Of a DNA stretch of 64,000 nucleotides, positions 1-7,329 are shown piece after piece (position 1 is the first letter of the stretch; each line of letters begins with the position of its first letter). Below the pieces are notes generated by a model. It worked only from the letters and a program-made list of their open reading frames with translations. It had not been told where the DNA came from and did no database searches. Origin of the DNA: Camelimonas fluminis. GTDB taxonomy: Bacteria; Pseudomonadota; Alphaproteobacteria; Rhizobiales; Beijerinckiaceae. Where the stretch lies: positions 235,907 through 299,906 of the forward strand of contig NZ_BNCG01000004.1 in NCBI RefSeq assembly GCF_014656355.1, given 5' to 3'. Made by a program: the position numbers and the translations under genes.

Positions 1-1
1 G

Positions 2-940
2 CGTGAGCTGACCAGCCATCCGCTGCTCGATCTGCTGGCCCGGCCCAATCCGCACGAGGGCGGCGGCGTGCTGCTGGAAGCGATCTATGGTCATCTGCTG
101 GTGGCCGGCAACGCTTACGTCGAAGCTGTGCAAATCGATGATGTTCCGCGCGAACTCTACGCGCTGCGGCCAGACCGCATGCGCGTGGTGCCCGGCCCCG
201 ATGGCTGGCCCGAAGCCTGGGAATACACCGCTGGCGGGCGCAGCGTGCGCTTCCGCCGCGCCGCCGGTCGCATCAGCCCAATCCTGCATCTGAAGCAGTT
301 TCACCCCGCCGATGATCACTACGGCTTTTCCGCCATGGAAGCGGCCGCGACGGCGCTGGATCTGCACAATGCTGCCTCGGCCTGGAACAAGGCGCTGCTC
401 GACAATGCGGCCCGGCCGTCCGGGGCGCTGGTCTATTCGGGCGCCCAGGGCGTTGGCCTGAGCGACGCCCAGTTTGCGCGGCTGCGGGCCGAAATGGAGG
501 CGCAGTTTCAGGGCGCCGCCAACGCCGGGCGCCCCCTGCTGCTCGATGGCGGTCTCGACTGGAAGCCGCTGTCGCTAACGCCAAAGGACATGGATTTCAT
601 CGAGGCGCGATCGGCGGCGGCGCGCGAGATCGCCCTGGCTCTCGGGGTGCCGCCGCTGCTGCTGGGGCTGCCTGGGGACAGCACCTACAGCAACTACGCC
701 GAGGCAAACCGCGCCTTCTGGCGTCAGACCGTGCTGCCGCTGGCGCGACGCACCGCCGCCAGCCTGGCCCACTGGCTGGCGCCCGCGTGGGGTCATGGTT
801 TGCGCCTTGAACCCGATCTGGATGCGATCGAGGCGCTGTCGACCGAGCGTGAGGCGCTCTGGCGGCGGGTCAGCGCGGCGCCATTCCTGAGTGACGGGGA
901 GAAGCGGGAGGCTGTCGGCTATGGGGCTGGCAAGACATGA
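2..940 (+). CDS. GTA/phage portal protein, 5'-truncated by window edge
   Basis: HK97-family portal protein (RcGTA gp3 type), the dodecameric ring at the capsid vertex through which DNA is packaged. The reading frame is open from base 2, so the start lies outside the window. The visible C-terminal 312 residues carry family hallmarks: an HPLLDLLARPNP segment followed by GNAYVE, a region around KQFHPADD and GFSAMEAA, and the late PLLLGLPGDSTYSNY-type loop with the downstream AFW motif. The C-terminus is short, ending in GYGAGKT. It is the first gene of the structural series and is followed by an AT-rich stretch instead of the next virion gene. Function is secure from family motifs; assignment to a GTA and not a prophage rests on downstream order. 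Confidence 0.93.
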   Translation, partial: RELTSHPLLDLLARPNPHEGGGVLLEAIYGHLLVAGNAYVEAVQIDDVPRELYALRPDRMRVVPGPDGWPEAWEYTAGGRSVRFRRAAGRISPILHLKQFHPADDHYGFSAMEAAATALDLHNAASAWNKALLDNAARPSGALVYSGAQGVGLSDAQFARLRAEMEAQFQGAANAGRPLLLDGGLDWKPLSLTPKDMDFIEARSAAAREIALALGVPPLLLGLPGDSTYSNYAEANRAFWRQTVLPLARRTAASLAHWLAPAWGHGLRLEPDLDAIEALSTEREALWRRVSAAPFLSDGEKREAVGYGAGKT

Positions 941-944
941 TGAA

Positions 945-1030
945 TGTACAACAGTCGTTTTTCTTAAGTATTAATCTCTTGTACATAAGTTGATTTCATG
1001 AACTGATCTGTTAAATGATTAATGTTCATG
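945..1030. promoter_or_regulatory. AT-rich control region with two inverted repeats
   Basis: The sequence turns abruptly AT-rich between the portal stop and the next gene. It holds an inverted repeat TGTACAA (945-951) / TTGTACA (979-985), a palindrome TTCATGAA (995-1002), and CATGAAC (997-1003) / GTTCATG (1024-1030). This looks like a promoter/operator for the SUKH-family gene that starts at 1051. No -35/-10 pair can be fixed with confidence, and the role is inferred from composition and symmetry. Confidence 0.4.
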
Positions 1031-1050
1031 TATGATTTCTGGGGTGGTGA

Positions 1051-1899
1051 ATGAGCGTTGTTTTGTTTTTGTCTGGAGCGACAGGTGATTGTGGACGGCG
1101 GGAGCTGGCGAACTGTTGCAACGGATTTCGTAATACGCCGCCCGGTTGGGTGTGGCGGGAGCAGGGGCCGGGCGGCGCGTTGAATCTTGCGCCGGAGGAC
1201 GCCTGGCGTCGGCAGGGCAGACTGGGCGCCGCGCCGCCGCCGCCCCGGCAGGATGACGACGACGCCAGCGCCAGCCCGCTGCGCAACAACGCGGCCGGCC
1301 GGCTGCCAGAACAGATTGCCGCCACAGGCGGGGAACTGGAGCGACCGGCGACTTTTCAGGAGATCGGCGCCTATGAGAACGCCTGCGGCGCGCCTCTGCC
1401 GCGCGACTATGTGGAGTTCTTGCGGGAGGGGCAGTTTGCGGCGCCCGTCATGCGCTTCTTTGATGCGCCTGATGTTGGCGGCGGTTTCGACGCGCTACAG
1501 TGTTTCTTCGGCTTCGGCTTGCCATGGCCCACCTGCAATCTGGATTACGTGCGGCAGCTCTATGCCGGCGGCGCCCCGGATCGGGTTGTTCCGATCGCTG
1601 GCAACGGCGCTGGCGACTATGTCTGCCTTGACCTGCGTGGCGGCGATACGGCCCGGCAGGCTCCGGTTGCACTATGGCGGCTCGATCATTTCTGGCGCGC
1701 TGGCGAATGGCGGGAGCAGGATTTCATTCGTCTGGCAGGCAGTTTTTCCGAGTTTGTCATGGGACTTCGACAGGCGCCGCGCCGCAGCGTGACTGGCGAA
1801 GGGGCGTCGCGTCCGGCGCCGTCCAGCCAGCGCGCGCCATCACAGGCGGCCGCTCCCTTGATGACCTTCGGGCCGTTGCTCGGGCGCTGGTCCGCCTGA
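1051..1899 (+). CDS. SUKH (SMI1/KNR4) family protein, immunity-type
   Basis: The first 100 residues are low-complexity and rich in Gly, Arg and Pro. From about residue 105 the protein has the SMI1/KNR4 (SUKH) fold signature: an early helix with YENACG, then LPRDYVEFL, a hydrophobic strand ending VMRFF, the central VVPIAGNGAGDYVCLD segment, VALWRLDH, and the terminal helix SFSEFVMGL. SUKH proteins are mostly immunity proteins of contact-dependent or secreted toxins in bacteria. No toxin gene is visible next to it. It lies between portal and prohead protease genes, where GTA clusters normally have only small genes, and has its own AT-rich upstream region, like a phage moron. The start is uncertain because the N-terminal 100 residues look non-globular and the upstream Shine-Dalgarno sequence is weak. 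Confidence 0.72.
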   Translation: MSVVLFLSGATGDCGRRELANCCNGFRNTPPGWVWREQGPGGALNLAPEDAWRRQGRLGAAPPPPRQDDDDASASPLRNNAAGRLPEQIAATGGELERPATFQEIGAYENACGAPLPRDYVEFLREGQFAAPVMRFFDAPDVGGGFDALQCFFGFGLPWPTCNLDYVRQLYAGGAPDRVVPIAGNGAGDYVCLDLRGGDTARQAPVALWRLDHFWRAGEWREQDFIRLAGSFSEFVMGLRQAPRRSVTGEGASRPAPSSQRAPSQAAAPLMTFGPLLGRWSA

Positions 1900-1922
1900 C
1901 GGCGGTCGTCTGTTTCATGCCC

Positions 1923-1948
1923 GTCGCGAAGACGCGAATGTTCGCGAC
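1923..1948 (+). other. Hairpin downstream of the SUKH gene
   Basis: GTCGCGAA (1923-1930) and TTCGCGAC (1941-1948) form a perfect 8-bp stem 24 bases after the SUKH stop codon. No T-run follows, so it is not a standard intrinsic terminator. It may stabilise the 3' end or mark the edge of an inserted cassette. Confidence 0.3.
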
Positions 1949-2071
1949 CTGTGAAGCTCAAATCAATGTAACGCATTTCACGACAAGAAATGCTGGGCGT
2001 AGATCGGGTTCATCAAAGCCGGAATGAGACGAACTCATTGAGTTTTCATGAATCCAGGGGGGGAGCCAGCG

Positions 2072-2257
2072 ATGGGATCAGTTCTCGACGCGTTCGTTTC
2101 CCGCGCCGATCTGGCGGATCTTGCGCTGCTGATGTGGGCGGTCGGCGTCACCGGCCTGTTGTTGGTGGCGCTGCAGCAATTGGGCGTCGCCAACCGCCGG
2201 TTTGACCTGTTTGTACAGGAACTGGCGCGGTTCAATCGCAAGTTTGGCGACAGGTAG
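2072..2257 (+). CDS. Small single-span membrane protein, GTA gp3.5 position
   Basis: A 61-residue protein with one hydrophobic helix (about residues 12-33, LALLMWAVGVTGLLLVAL) and a basic, amphipathic C-terminus ending FNRKFGDR. I chose the ATG at 2072 because a G-rich Shine-Dalgarno (GGGGGGGAG, 2057-2065) precedes it at good spacing. An in-frame ATG at 2048 has none. It occupies the slot between portal and prohead protease where Rhodobacter-type GTAs carry the small gp3.5 gene. I infer positional equivalence only, since no residue-level family match was recognised. Confidence 0.6.
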   Translation: MGSVLDAFVSRADLADLALLMWAVGVTGLLLVALQQLGVANRRFDLFVQELARFNRKFGDR

Positions 2258-2369
2258 GCGACGCATGACCGCTCATGATGAACCTGGGCAATCGTTATTT
2301 CGACGCATTTGTCCGGCGCGATGCGAATGTCCGCTCCGCTGAAAATGCGATGAGTATGGGGGACTGACG

Positions 2370-2630
2370 ATGGGAAGGTTGAAGCAGGCCGCCCGGGCCA
2401 TGCGCCGCCGCGTCGAGGCAACGGGCGGGGCGCCGGAGCAGCCATTGTTTACGGCGGTCACGGTCGGCTGGGGGCGAAGCCGCAAGCGACATAAGCAGGG
2501 CGGCGCCGCCGTGGAGGTGATCGCCACCTTCGTTGGCGTGCTTGGCCGCCTTGAAGCTGCCCAGCCAGCCAACCGCCCGGGGCTCCATCCGGCGCCTTCC
2601 GCCGGTTCCGGGATTGCTGTGGAGGGTTAA
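2370..2630 (+). CDS. Hypothetical small basic protein
   Basis: An 86-residue open frame with GGGGGA eight bases before its ATG. Its stop lies two bases before the prohead protease start, so it would be translationally tight with that gene. The product is basic at the N-terminus (residues 3-17 rich in Arg/Lys), has a short hydrophobic stretch AAVEVIATFVGVLG (about residues 46-59), and ends in a Pro/Ala-rich tail. I do not recognise a family. Small unassigned genes between portal and protease are common in rhizobial GTA clusters, which supports it being real. The composition is unremarkable and it could be a spurious frame. Confidence 0.42.
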   Translation: MGRLKQAARAMRRRVEATGGAPEQPLFTAVTVGWGRSRKRHKQGGAAVEVIATFVGVLGRLEAAQPANRPGLHPAPSAGSGIAVEG

Positions 2631-2632
2631 GC

Positions 2633-3142
2633 ATGGGCGTTCATGTGGCGCCGGATGTTTTGCCCGATGGAATTTTTTCAGGCTACGCCAGCCTGTTCGG
2701 GACGCCGGATCTGGGCGGAGACGTCGTGCAGCGCGGCGCGTTCGCCGCGAGCCTGATGCGTCGCGGAGCCGGTCAGGTGCGGATGTTGTGGCAGCATGAT
2801 CCGGCCCAGCCGCTGGGGCGGTGGCTCGACATTCGCGAGGATGCGCGTGGCCTGCGGGTGCGCGGCCAGCTCAATCTGGCGGTGCAGCGCGCCCGCGAAC
2901 TGCAGGCGCTGGTGGCCCAGAAGGCGGTGGACGGCCTGTCCATCGGCTTTCACGCCACGCGCGCCAGCCGCGACGGGCGTAGCGGTCTCAGGCGGCTGCT
3001 CCATGTTGATCTGTGGGAAATTTCGCTGGTAACCTTTCCCATGCAGCCAGCCGCCCGGATTATCGAAACGCGCGGCGGTGGGCATGAACAATGCCTGCTC
3101 GCCAGCATTCACCGCATGACCCGGGCGCTGCCGCCGGGTTAG
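2633..3142 (+). CDS. GTA/phage HK97-family prohead protease
   Basis: A 169-residue peptidase of the HK97 prohead protease family (RcGTA gp4), which cleaves the capsid precursor during head maturation. Visible signatures, in order, are FSGYASLFG with GGDVVQRGAF near the N-terminus, MLWQHD (catalytic His region), PLGRWLDIREDARGLRV, the VDGLSIGFHA segment carrying the nucleophile Ser, and DLWEISLVTFPMQPAARI near the end. Length is typical for a free-standing protease. It lies directly upstream of the capsid gene as expected, but the two are separated by 216 bases holding a dispersed repeat and a terminator-like hairpin, which is unusual inside a structural operon. Confidence 0.93.
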   Translation: MGVHVAPDVLPDGIFSGYASLFGTPDLGGDVVQRGAFAASLMRRGAGQVRMLWQHDPAQPLGRWLDIREDARGLRVRGQLNLAVQRARELQALVAQKAVDGLSIGFHATRASRDGRSGLRRLLHVDLWEISLVTFPMQPAARIIETRGGGHEQCLLASIHRMTRALPPG

Positions 3143-3241
3143 CGCATTTTCAGAAAGCTGGAGCCCGCTTTTCGTGAAGAAAATGCGCAAGCTTAAAGAG
3201 ATGTAGTATTTTCGGTGAACTGGACTTAACCGAAAATACTC
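3141..3241. repeat. Rhizobial-type palindromic intergenic repeat, copy A
   Basis: A roughly 100-base unit made of two imperfect hairpins. GCGCATTTTC (3142-3151) pairs with GAAAATGCGC (3179-3188), then AGTATTTTCGGT (3205-3216) pairs perfectly with ACCGAAAATACT (3229-3240), with AAAGAGAT between them. Copies at 17531-17636 and, more diverged, at 37803-37897 share the same layout and linker. Such units are scattered through many Hyphomicrobiales genomes. This copy sits inside the GTA operon, directly after the prohead protease stop. Confidence 0.8.
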
Positions 3242-3286
3242 GGAGCGACAGCTCGCAATATTTCTCCGCTTTGGATGATGTTGACG

Positions 3287-3315
3287 CCGCCGGCCGGCAT
3301 GGCCGGCGGTTTTTT
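3287..3315 (+). terminator. Intrinsic terminator/attenuator upstream of capsid gene
   Basis: A perfect 9-bp GC stem CCGCCGGCC (3287-3295) / GGCCGGCGG (3301-3309), five-base loop, followed by six T (3310-3315). This is a textbook rho-independent terminator on the plus strand, lying between the prohead protease stop and the capsid start. It would split the operon or require read-through, antitermination or a separate capsid promoter. Confidence 0.75.
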
Positions 3316-3358
3316 GTTGCCTGCAAGCCAGGCGCCCGCACCTAACGATGGAGTGGTC

Positions 3359-4633
3359 ATGACCGCGATCGCCATGCCGGAGCCAGCGTCCCTGATGGAG
3401 CACAAGGCCCTCGACGCCGCTCCCGCGACGTCAGACGTCGTCCACGCTTTTGAAGAGTTTTCGCGCAACTTCGCCGCCTTCCAGGAGACCAACGACGCGC
3501 GGCTGCTGGCGCTGGAAAAGCGCGCTCACGACGTTTTGCTGGACGAGAAGCTGGCTCGCATCGATGCGGCTCTGGATGAAAGCCGCCGCCGGCACGATCG
3601 CGCCGTCCTTGACGGCGCCCGCCCCATGCTCGGTGCGCCGGGGGAGGCTGCCGATCCACTCGAGCGCCAGCACAAGTCGGCTTTCGCCGCTTATGTGCGC
3701 AGTGGTGAGGCCGCCGGTCTCAAACAACTGGAAACCCGGGCCCTGTCGGCCGGCTCCGGTCCTGACGGAGGTTATCTGGCTCCGGTCGAGGTGGAGCGCG
3801 ATGTTCTTGGCCGGTTGGCGGCGTTGTCGCCGATCCGCGGCGTTGCCTCGGTGCGGATGATTTCGGCGGGGACCTACCGGAAGGCCTTCTCCAGAACCGG
3901 CCCGGCTGTCGGTTGGGTCGCCGAAACCGCCGCCCGGCCGCAGACGGACGCACCCGTGCTGGCCGAGCTGAGCTTCCCCGCCATGGAGCTGTATGCCCAG
4001 CCGGCGGCTACCCAGACCCTGCTCGACGACGCCATCGTCGATATCGACCGCTGGATCGCCGAGGAGGTGGAGCAGGCCTTCGCCGAGCAGGAAAGCGCCG
4101 CTTTCGTCAATGGCGACGGCGTCGCCCGGCCGCGCGGCTTCCTGAATTCGGCGAAGGTGGCCAACGCCAACTGGGCATGGGGCAGCCTCGGCTTTGTTGC
4201 CACTGGCGCGGCCGGCGCCTTCGCCGCCAGCGACCCGTCCGACGCGCTGGTCGATCTGGTGTACGCCCTGAAGGCCGGCTATCGGCAGAACGCCGCGTTC
4301 GTCATGAACCGCAAGACCCAGAGCCTGATCCGCAAGTTCAAGGCCAGCGACGGCAGCTATCTGTGGGCGCCGCCGGCGACGGCGGGCGGCGCGGCCTCGC
4401 TGCTCGGCTTCCCGCTGGTGGAGGCTGAGGATATGCCCGATGTGGCGGCGGACAGCTTTTCCGTCGCTTTCGGCGATTTCCGGCGCGGTTATCTGGTGGT
4501 CGACCGGGCCGGCGTGAGGGTGCTGCGCGACCCCTATAGCGCCAAGCCCTACGTGCTGTTCTACACCACCAAACGCGTCGGCGGCGGCGTCCAGGATTAC
4601 GACGCCATCAAGCTGCTGAAGTTCGCGGCCTGA
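3359..4633 (+). CDS. GTA/phage major capsid protein, HK97 fold
   Basis: A 424-residue HK97-family capsid protein (RcGTA gp5). Residues 1 to about 130 form the charged, helical delta/scaffold region (FEEFSRNFAAFQE, then DEKLARIDAALDESRRRHD) that the prohead protease removes. The mature part begins near ALSAGSGPDGGYLAPVEV, followed by LSPIRGVASV, PAVGWVAET, LYAQPAATQTLLDDA and DIDRWIAEEVEQAFAEQE, all typical of the family, and a conserved C-terminal GFPLVEAEDMPD / GDFRRGYLVVDR / YSAKPYVLFYTTKRVGGGV stretch. I chose ATG 3359 because GGAG precedes it and the upstream in-frame ATG at 3275 would translate through the terminator hairpin. Confidence 0.95.
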   Translation: MTAIAMPEPASLMEHKALDAAPATSDVVHAFEEFSRNFAAFQETNDARLLALEKRAHDVLLDEKLARIDAALDESRRRHDRAVLDGARPMLGAPGEAADPLERQHKSAFAAYVRSGEAAGLKQLETRALSAGSGPDGGYLAPVEVERDVLGRLAALSPIRGVASVRMISAGTYRKAFSRTGPAVGWVAETAARPQTDAPVLAELSFPAMELYAQPAATQTLLDDAIVDIDRWIAEEVEQAFAEQESAAFVNGDGVARPRGFLNSAKVANANWAWGSLGFVATGAAGAFAASDPSDALVDLVYALKAGYRQNAAFVMNRKTQSLIRKFKASDGSYLWAPPATAGGAASLLGFPLVEAEDMPDVAADSFSVAFGDFRRGYLVVDRAGVRVLRDPYSAKPYVLFYTTKRVGGGVQDYDAIKLLKFAA

Positions 4634-4651
4634 GCTGGAAAGCGCCTTGTC

Positions 4652-5428
4652 TCAGCGCCAGCCGGCGCTGAGGCCCCAGCCAGCCAGGGTTTCGTCGATC
4701 CAGTTGCGTTGTGGGGCCAGGAGCACGCCCTGGGTGGTCTGGCCGCATGGCGTCGATCCCGCGCCCTTCGACCAACTGGTGACGGCGACGATCTCGCCGT
4801 CAGCAGCTGTGATGGGACCGCCGGAATCACCGGCGCAGGCTCCGGCGCTTTTGCCCTTCGGCGCGCCGATCCACAGCAGGATCTTGCCTGGTCCCCACGG
4901 CTCCACGACCGGCGCGGCGACGGAGCGGAAACGGCCGTCCGCCGGCTGCCGGCCAACCGAACCATAGCCGCCGACGCTAACCGTGGCGCCTGCGCGTGGT
5001 TGCGGCCCGACCGAGAGGGGCGCGGGGGCAAAGCGCGACGGGAGCGGTTGCGCCAACTTCACCAGCGCCAGATCGACCGACTGGCGGCGCTGGCGGATGG
5101 CGTCCTTCACATATTCCGGATGGGTGACCGAGGCGGCCGGCGTCAACAGCACCGGCTGGCCATTCTCCATGTAATGCACCCGATGCTCGCGCGTCGGATC
5201 AGCGCAATGGGCGGCGGTCAGCACGGCGCGGGGCGACACCACCACGCCTGAGCAGACGGCACCGCCGGAGCCCAGCACCATGATCGTGGCGGCGCTCGCC
5301 GGCCCGTTGTCGATGGCGCCGCCAATGATGGCGCGAGCAGGCGCTGGCGTCAGCACCAGCGCCAGAACCAGCGCGCTGGCGAGACGACGGTGGTCGACGC
5401 CGAAACAATGGGACAGGCGGTTTCGCAT
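4652..5428 (-). CDS. Secreted trypsin-like (S1) serine protease
   Basis: A 258-residue chymotrypsin-fold protease with a complete triad: His74 in TAAHC, Asp119 in VDLALV and Ser202 in GDSGGP. A signal peptide (residues 1 to about 33, basic start, hydrophobic core ALVLALVL, APARA cleavage site) is followed at once by IIGGA, the classic trypsin N-terminus, suggesting that signal cleavage itself yields the activated enzyme. Four Cys could pair (59/75 and two near 198 and 229). The gene is on the strand opposite the surrounding GTA genes and ends 18 bases from the capsid stop, so it is transcribed separately. Its export signal indicates a periplasmic or extracellular target, not a head-maturation role. 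Host or cargo function is unknown. Confidence 0.88.
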   Translation of the reverse strand: MRNRLSHCFGVDHRRLASALVLALVLTPAPARAIIGGAIDNGPASAATIMVLGSGGAVCSGVVVSPRAVLTAAHCADPTREHRVHYMENGQPVLLTPAASVTHPEYVKDAIRQRRQSVDLALVKLAQPLPSRFAPAPLSVGPQPRAGATVSVGGYGSVGRQPADGRFRSVAAPVVEPWGPGKILLWIGAPKGKSAGACAGDSGGPITAADGEIVAVTSWSKGAGSTPCGQTTQGVLLAPQRNWIDETLAGWGLSAGWR

Positions 5429-5542
5429 GGCTCGTCTCGCTCGTCCTTCCCCGACCCCGGGTGAAGCATTCCAACGGAATTTTGCGGTTGCAATCCAGAC
5501 CACACGACTGGCCGAAGCATCCACTGCGCCGGGAGGTGAGAC

Positions 5543-6109
5543 ATGAATCTGATGCTTGTCAACGGTCCCGCGGTCGAACCGGTAACGCTCGACGACATGA
5601 AGCTCTACCTGCGGCTCGACGGCGACGCGGAGGATGCGCTCGTGACGACGATGATCCGGGCCGGCCGCATGACGGTGGAGGCGGCGACCAACATGGCGCT
5701 GCTGGACCAGATATGGCGCGTGCGCCTTGACGCCTGGCCGGCGACTGGCTTCGTCGTCCCGGCAGTTGGTCCCCTGAACCGCATCGAGGCCGTGCGACTG
5801 GTTTCGCGAACGGGCGAGGCCACTGCCCTCGACGTAACGGCGTTTCGGGTTGATGCGGGCCTGGGGACCATCGTCATCCCGGCGCCCCCGCCGCCTCCAT
5901 TGCCTGACGGCCACATCGAGATCGACGTGGGCGTCGGCCATGGCGCTGCGGCGGCGGATGTGCCGGAGCCGCTACGGCTGGCGGTGCGCGCCATGGTCGC
6001 CTGCTGGTTTGATAATCGCGGCGAAACCCTGACGCCGCGCGGCGCGCCGCTGCTGCCCGATGTGGTGCGCGCCCTGCTGGTTCCGTTCCGGCCGATGAGG
6101 CTCGTATGA
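5543..6109 (+). CDS. GTA head-tail connector protein (gp6 type)
   Basis: A 188-residue connector of the phage gp6-like family, which builds the ring below the portal. The N-terminal VEPVTLDDMKLYLRLD and DALVTTMIRAGRMTVEAATN segments are the family hallmark (a helical bundle used for ring assembly), with a middle beta domain containing LNRIEAVRL and a C-terminal helix LRLAVRAMVACWFDNRG. A GGGAGG Shine-Dalgarno precedes the ATG. The stop overlaps the next ATG by four bases, coupling it to the head-tail adaptor. Confidence 0.9.
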   Translation: MNLMLVNGPAVEPVTLDDMKLYLRLDGDAEDALVTTMIRAGRMTVEAATNMALLDQIWRVRLDAWPATGFVVPAVGPLNRIEAVRLVSRTGEATALDVTAFRVDAGLGTIVIPAPPPPPLPDGHIEIDVGVGHGAAAADVPEPLRLAVRAMVACWFDNRGETLTPRGAPLLPDVVRALLVPFRPMRLV

Positions 6110-6447
6110 ATGTGGTCCGCATGAACCGCGTCAGCGGCCCGCGCCGACGCCGCATCGTCATCGAACAGGCCGTCGATGCGCCGGATGGCGCCGGTGGTTT
6201 CAGCCGTGACTGGATCCCCGAGGCCAACGCTTGGGCGTCATTTCGCCTGGTCCGCGCCGCGCCAGGAGACATGGCTGACCGGCCGGCGCTAACGACCGTC
6301 TGGAGCGTCCGCATGCGCTGGCGCGACAACCTTGATGGAACCCGGCGTCTACGCGATGGCGCGCGGATTTTCACCATTCTGGGTGGTGGCGATCCGGACG
6401 GTTGGCGGGCGTGGGCAGAGTTGCGCGTGACGGAGGAAACGCCATGA
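6106..6447 (+). CDS. GTA head-tail adaptor / head closure protein (gp7 type)
   Basis: A 113-residue protein of the SPP1 gp16-like head closure family. It is nearly all beta: GPRRRRIVIEQAVDAPDGAGGFSRDW at the start, then WASFRLVRAA, SVRMRWR, RLRDGARIFTILGGG and the final AELRVTEE. This follows the pattern of small barrel adaptors that seal the head and dock the tail. It overlaps both neighbours by four bases (ATGA), so it is translationally coupled within the connector module. Sequence conservation in this family is low, and the call leans on length and position. Confidence 0.82.
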   Translation: MNVVRMNRVSGPRRRRIVIEQAVDAPDGAGGFSRDWIPEANAWASFRLVRAAPGDMADRPALTTVWSVRMRWRDNLDGTRRLRDGARIFTILGGGDPDGWRAWAELRVTEETP

Positions 6448-6890
6448 GCGGAGCAGGGAATGGGGGAGATGGGGCGATCCTTTCCCCGGTTCTGGCGTTG
6501 CGCGCCGCCGTTCACGCGGCTTTGGCGGCTGATGCGCCACTGGCCGCCATGCTCGGCGGCGCCCGTATCTATGACGCGGCGCCGCGCGGCGTTGCCGGTC
6601 TCTATGTGGTGTTCGACGGCGCCGTCGCTCGCGACCGCTCCGCTGGCGCGTTGCGGCGCGAGGGCCACGAACTCGGCTTGACCATCTGGTCCCGCCCTGG
6701 CGGCCCCCGGCCGGCGCTGGAGGCGGCCACGCGCATCCGGACGTTGCTCGACGACGCGGATCTGCCGCTGACCGGTCACCGTCTGGCGCTGCTGCGGGTG
6801 ACCCGCGAGGACGTGCGCCGCGATCCGCATAGCGGCCTGTCGCAGGTGCGGCTGATGCTGGCGGCCATCACGGAAAATCAGGCCCCCTGA
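6444..6890 (+). CDS. GTA DUF3168 tail-completion protein (gp8 type)
   Basis: A 148-residue DUF3168 protein, the tail terminator/completion component joining the tail tube to the head. It shows the family pattern: N-terminal LALRAAVHAALAADAPLAAMLGG with IYDAAPRG, the VVFDGAVARD strand, a GHELGLTIWSR segment, and the C-terminal LRVTREDVRRDP followed by LMLAAIT. I chose the ATG at 6444 because GGAGG lies six bases upstream and it overlaps the previous stop as ATGA. A longer in-frame form from 6402 lacks a good ribosome site. Confidence 0.88.
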   Translation: MSGAGNGGDGAILSPVLALRAAVHAALAADAPLAAMLGGARIYDAAPRGVAGLYVVFDGAVARDRSAGALRREGHELGLTIWSRPGGPRPALEAATRIRTLLDDADLPLTGHRLALLRVTREDVRRDPHSGLSQVRLMLAAITENQAP

Positions 6891-6904
6891 GACAGGAGCG
6901 TGGA

Positions 6905-7318
6905 ATGGGAGCGCAAAAGGGCAAGGATCTGTTGCTGAAGATCGCCGGGCCAACGCCCGGCGTTTTCGTGACCGTGGCCGGCTTGCGGGCGCGGCAGATC
7001 GCTTTCAACGCCGATGCAGTGGATGTCACCAACGCCGAATCCAGTGGCCGCTGGCGCGAGCTTCTGGCCGGAGCCGGCGTGCGGCGCGCCGCCGTCAGCG
7101 GGGCTGGCGTCTTTCTCGACGAGGCCAGCGACGCGCTGGTGCGCGAGGCGTTTTTCGCCGGGGATATCCGCGCCTGGCGCGTCGTCATCCCCGGTTTTGG
7201 CGGCATCGATGGGCCGTTCCAGATTACCGCCATGGAATATCGCGGCGAGCACGCGGGTGAGGTGACCTTCGACATCGCCCTCGAATCCGCCGGCGCCCTG
7301 ACCTTCACCCCAGTCTGA
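6905..7318 (+). CDS. GTA major tail protein (gp9 type)
   Basis: A 137-residue tail tube protein of the TP901-1/GTA gp9 family, hexamers of which stack to form the tail. The start MGAQKGKDLLLKI and the FVTVAGLRARQIAFNADAVDVTNAESSGRWRELLAGAGVR core are characteristic, with a beta-rich C-terminus FQITAMEYRGEHAGEVTFDIALESAGALTF. It has a good Shine-Dalgarno (AGGAG) and sits between tail completion and tail chaperone genes, as in Rhodobacter GTA. Confidence 0.93.
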   Translation: MGAQKGKDLLLKIAGPTPGVFVTVAGLRARQIAFNADAVDVTNAESSGRWRELLAGAGVRRAAVSGAGVFLDEASDALVREAFFAGDIRAWRVVIPGFGGIDGPFQITAMEYRGEHAGEVTFDIALESAGALTFTPV

Positions 7319-7329
7319 CGGGAACCGCC

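Noticed and set aside
2265..2342. 25-codon frame between the small GTA genes
   Set aside because: Too short and without ribosome site or conserved features.
4652..5941. 429-residue minus-strand frame extending the trypsin gene into the connector gene
   Set aside because: The protease has a clear signal peptide starting at 5428; the upstream part is antisense to the connector gene and has no features.
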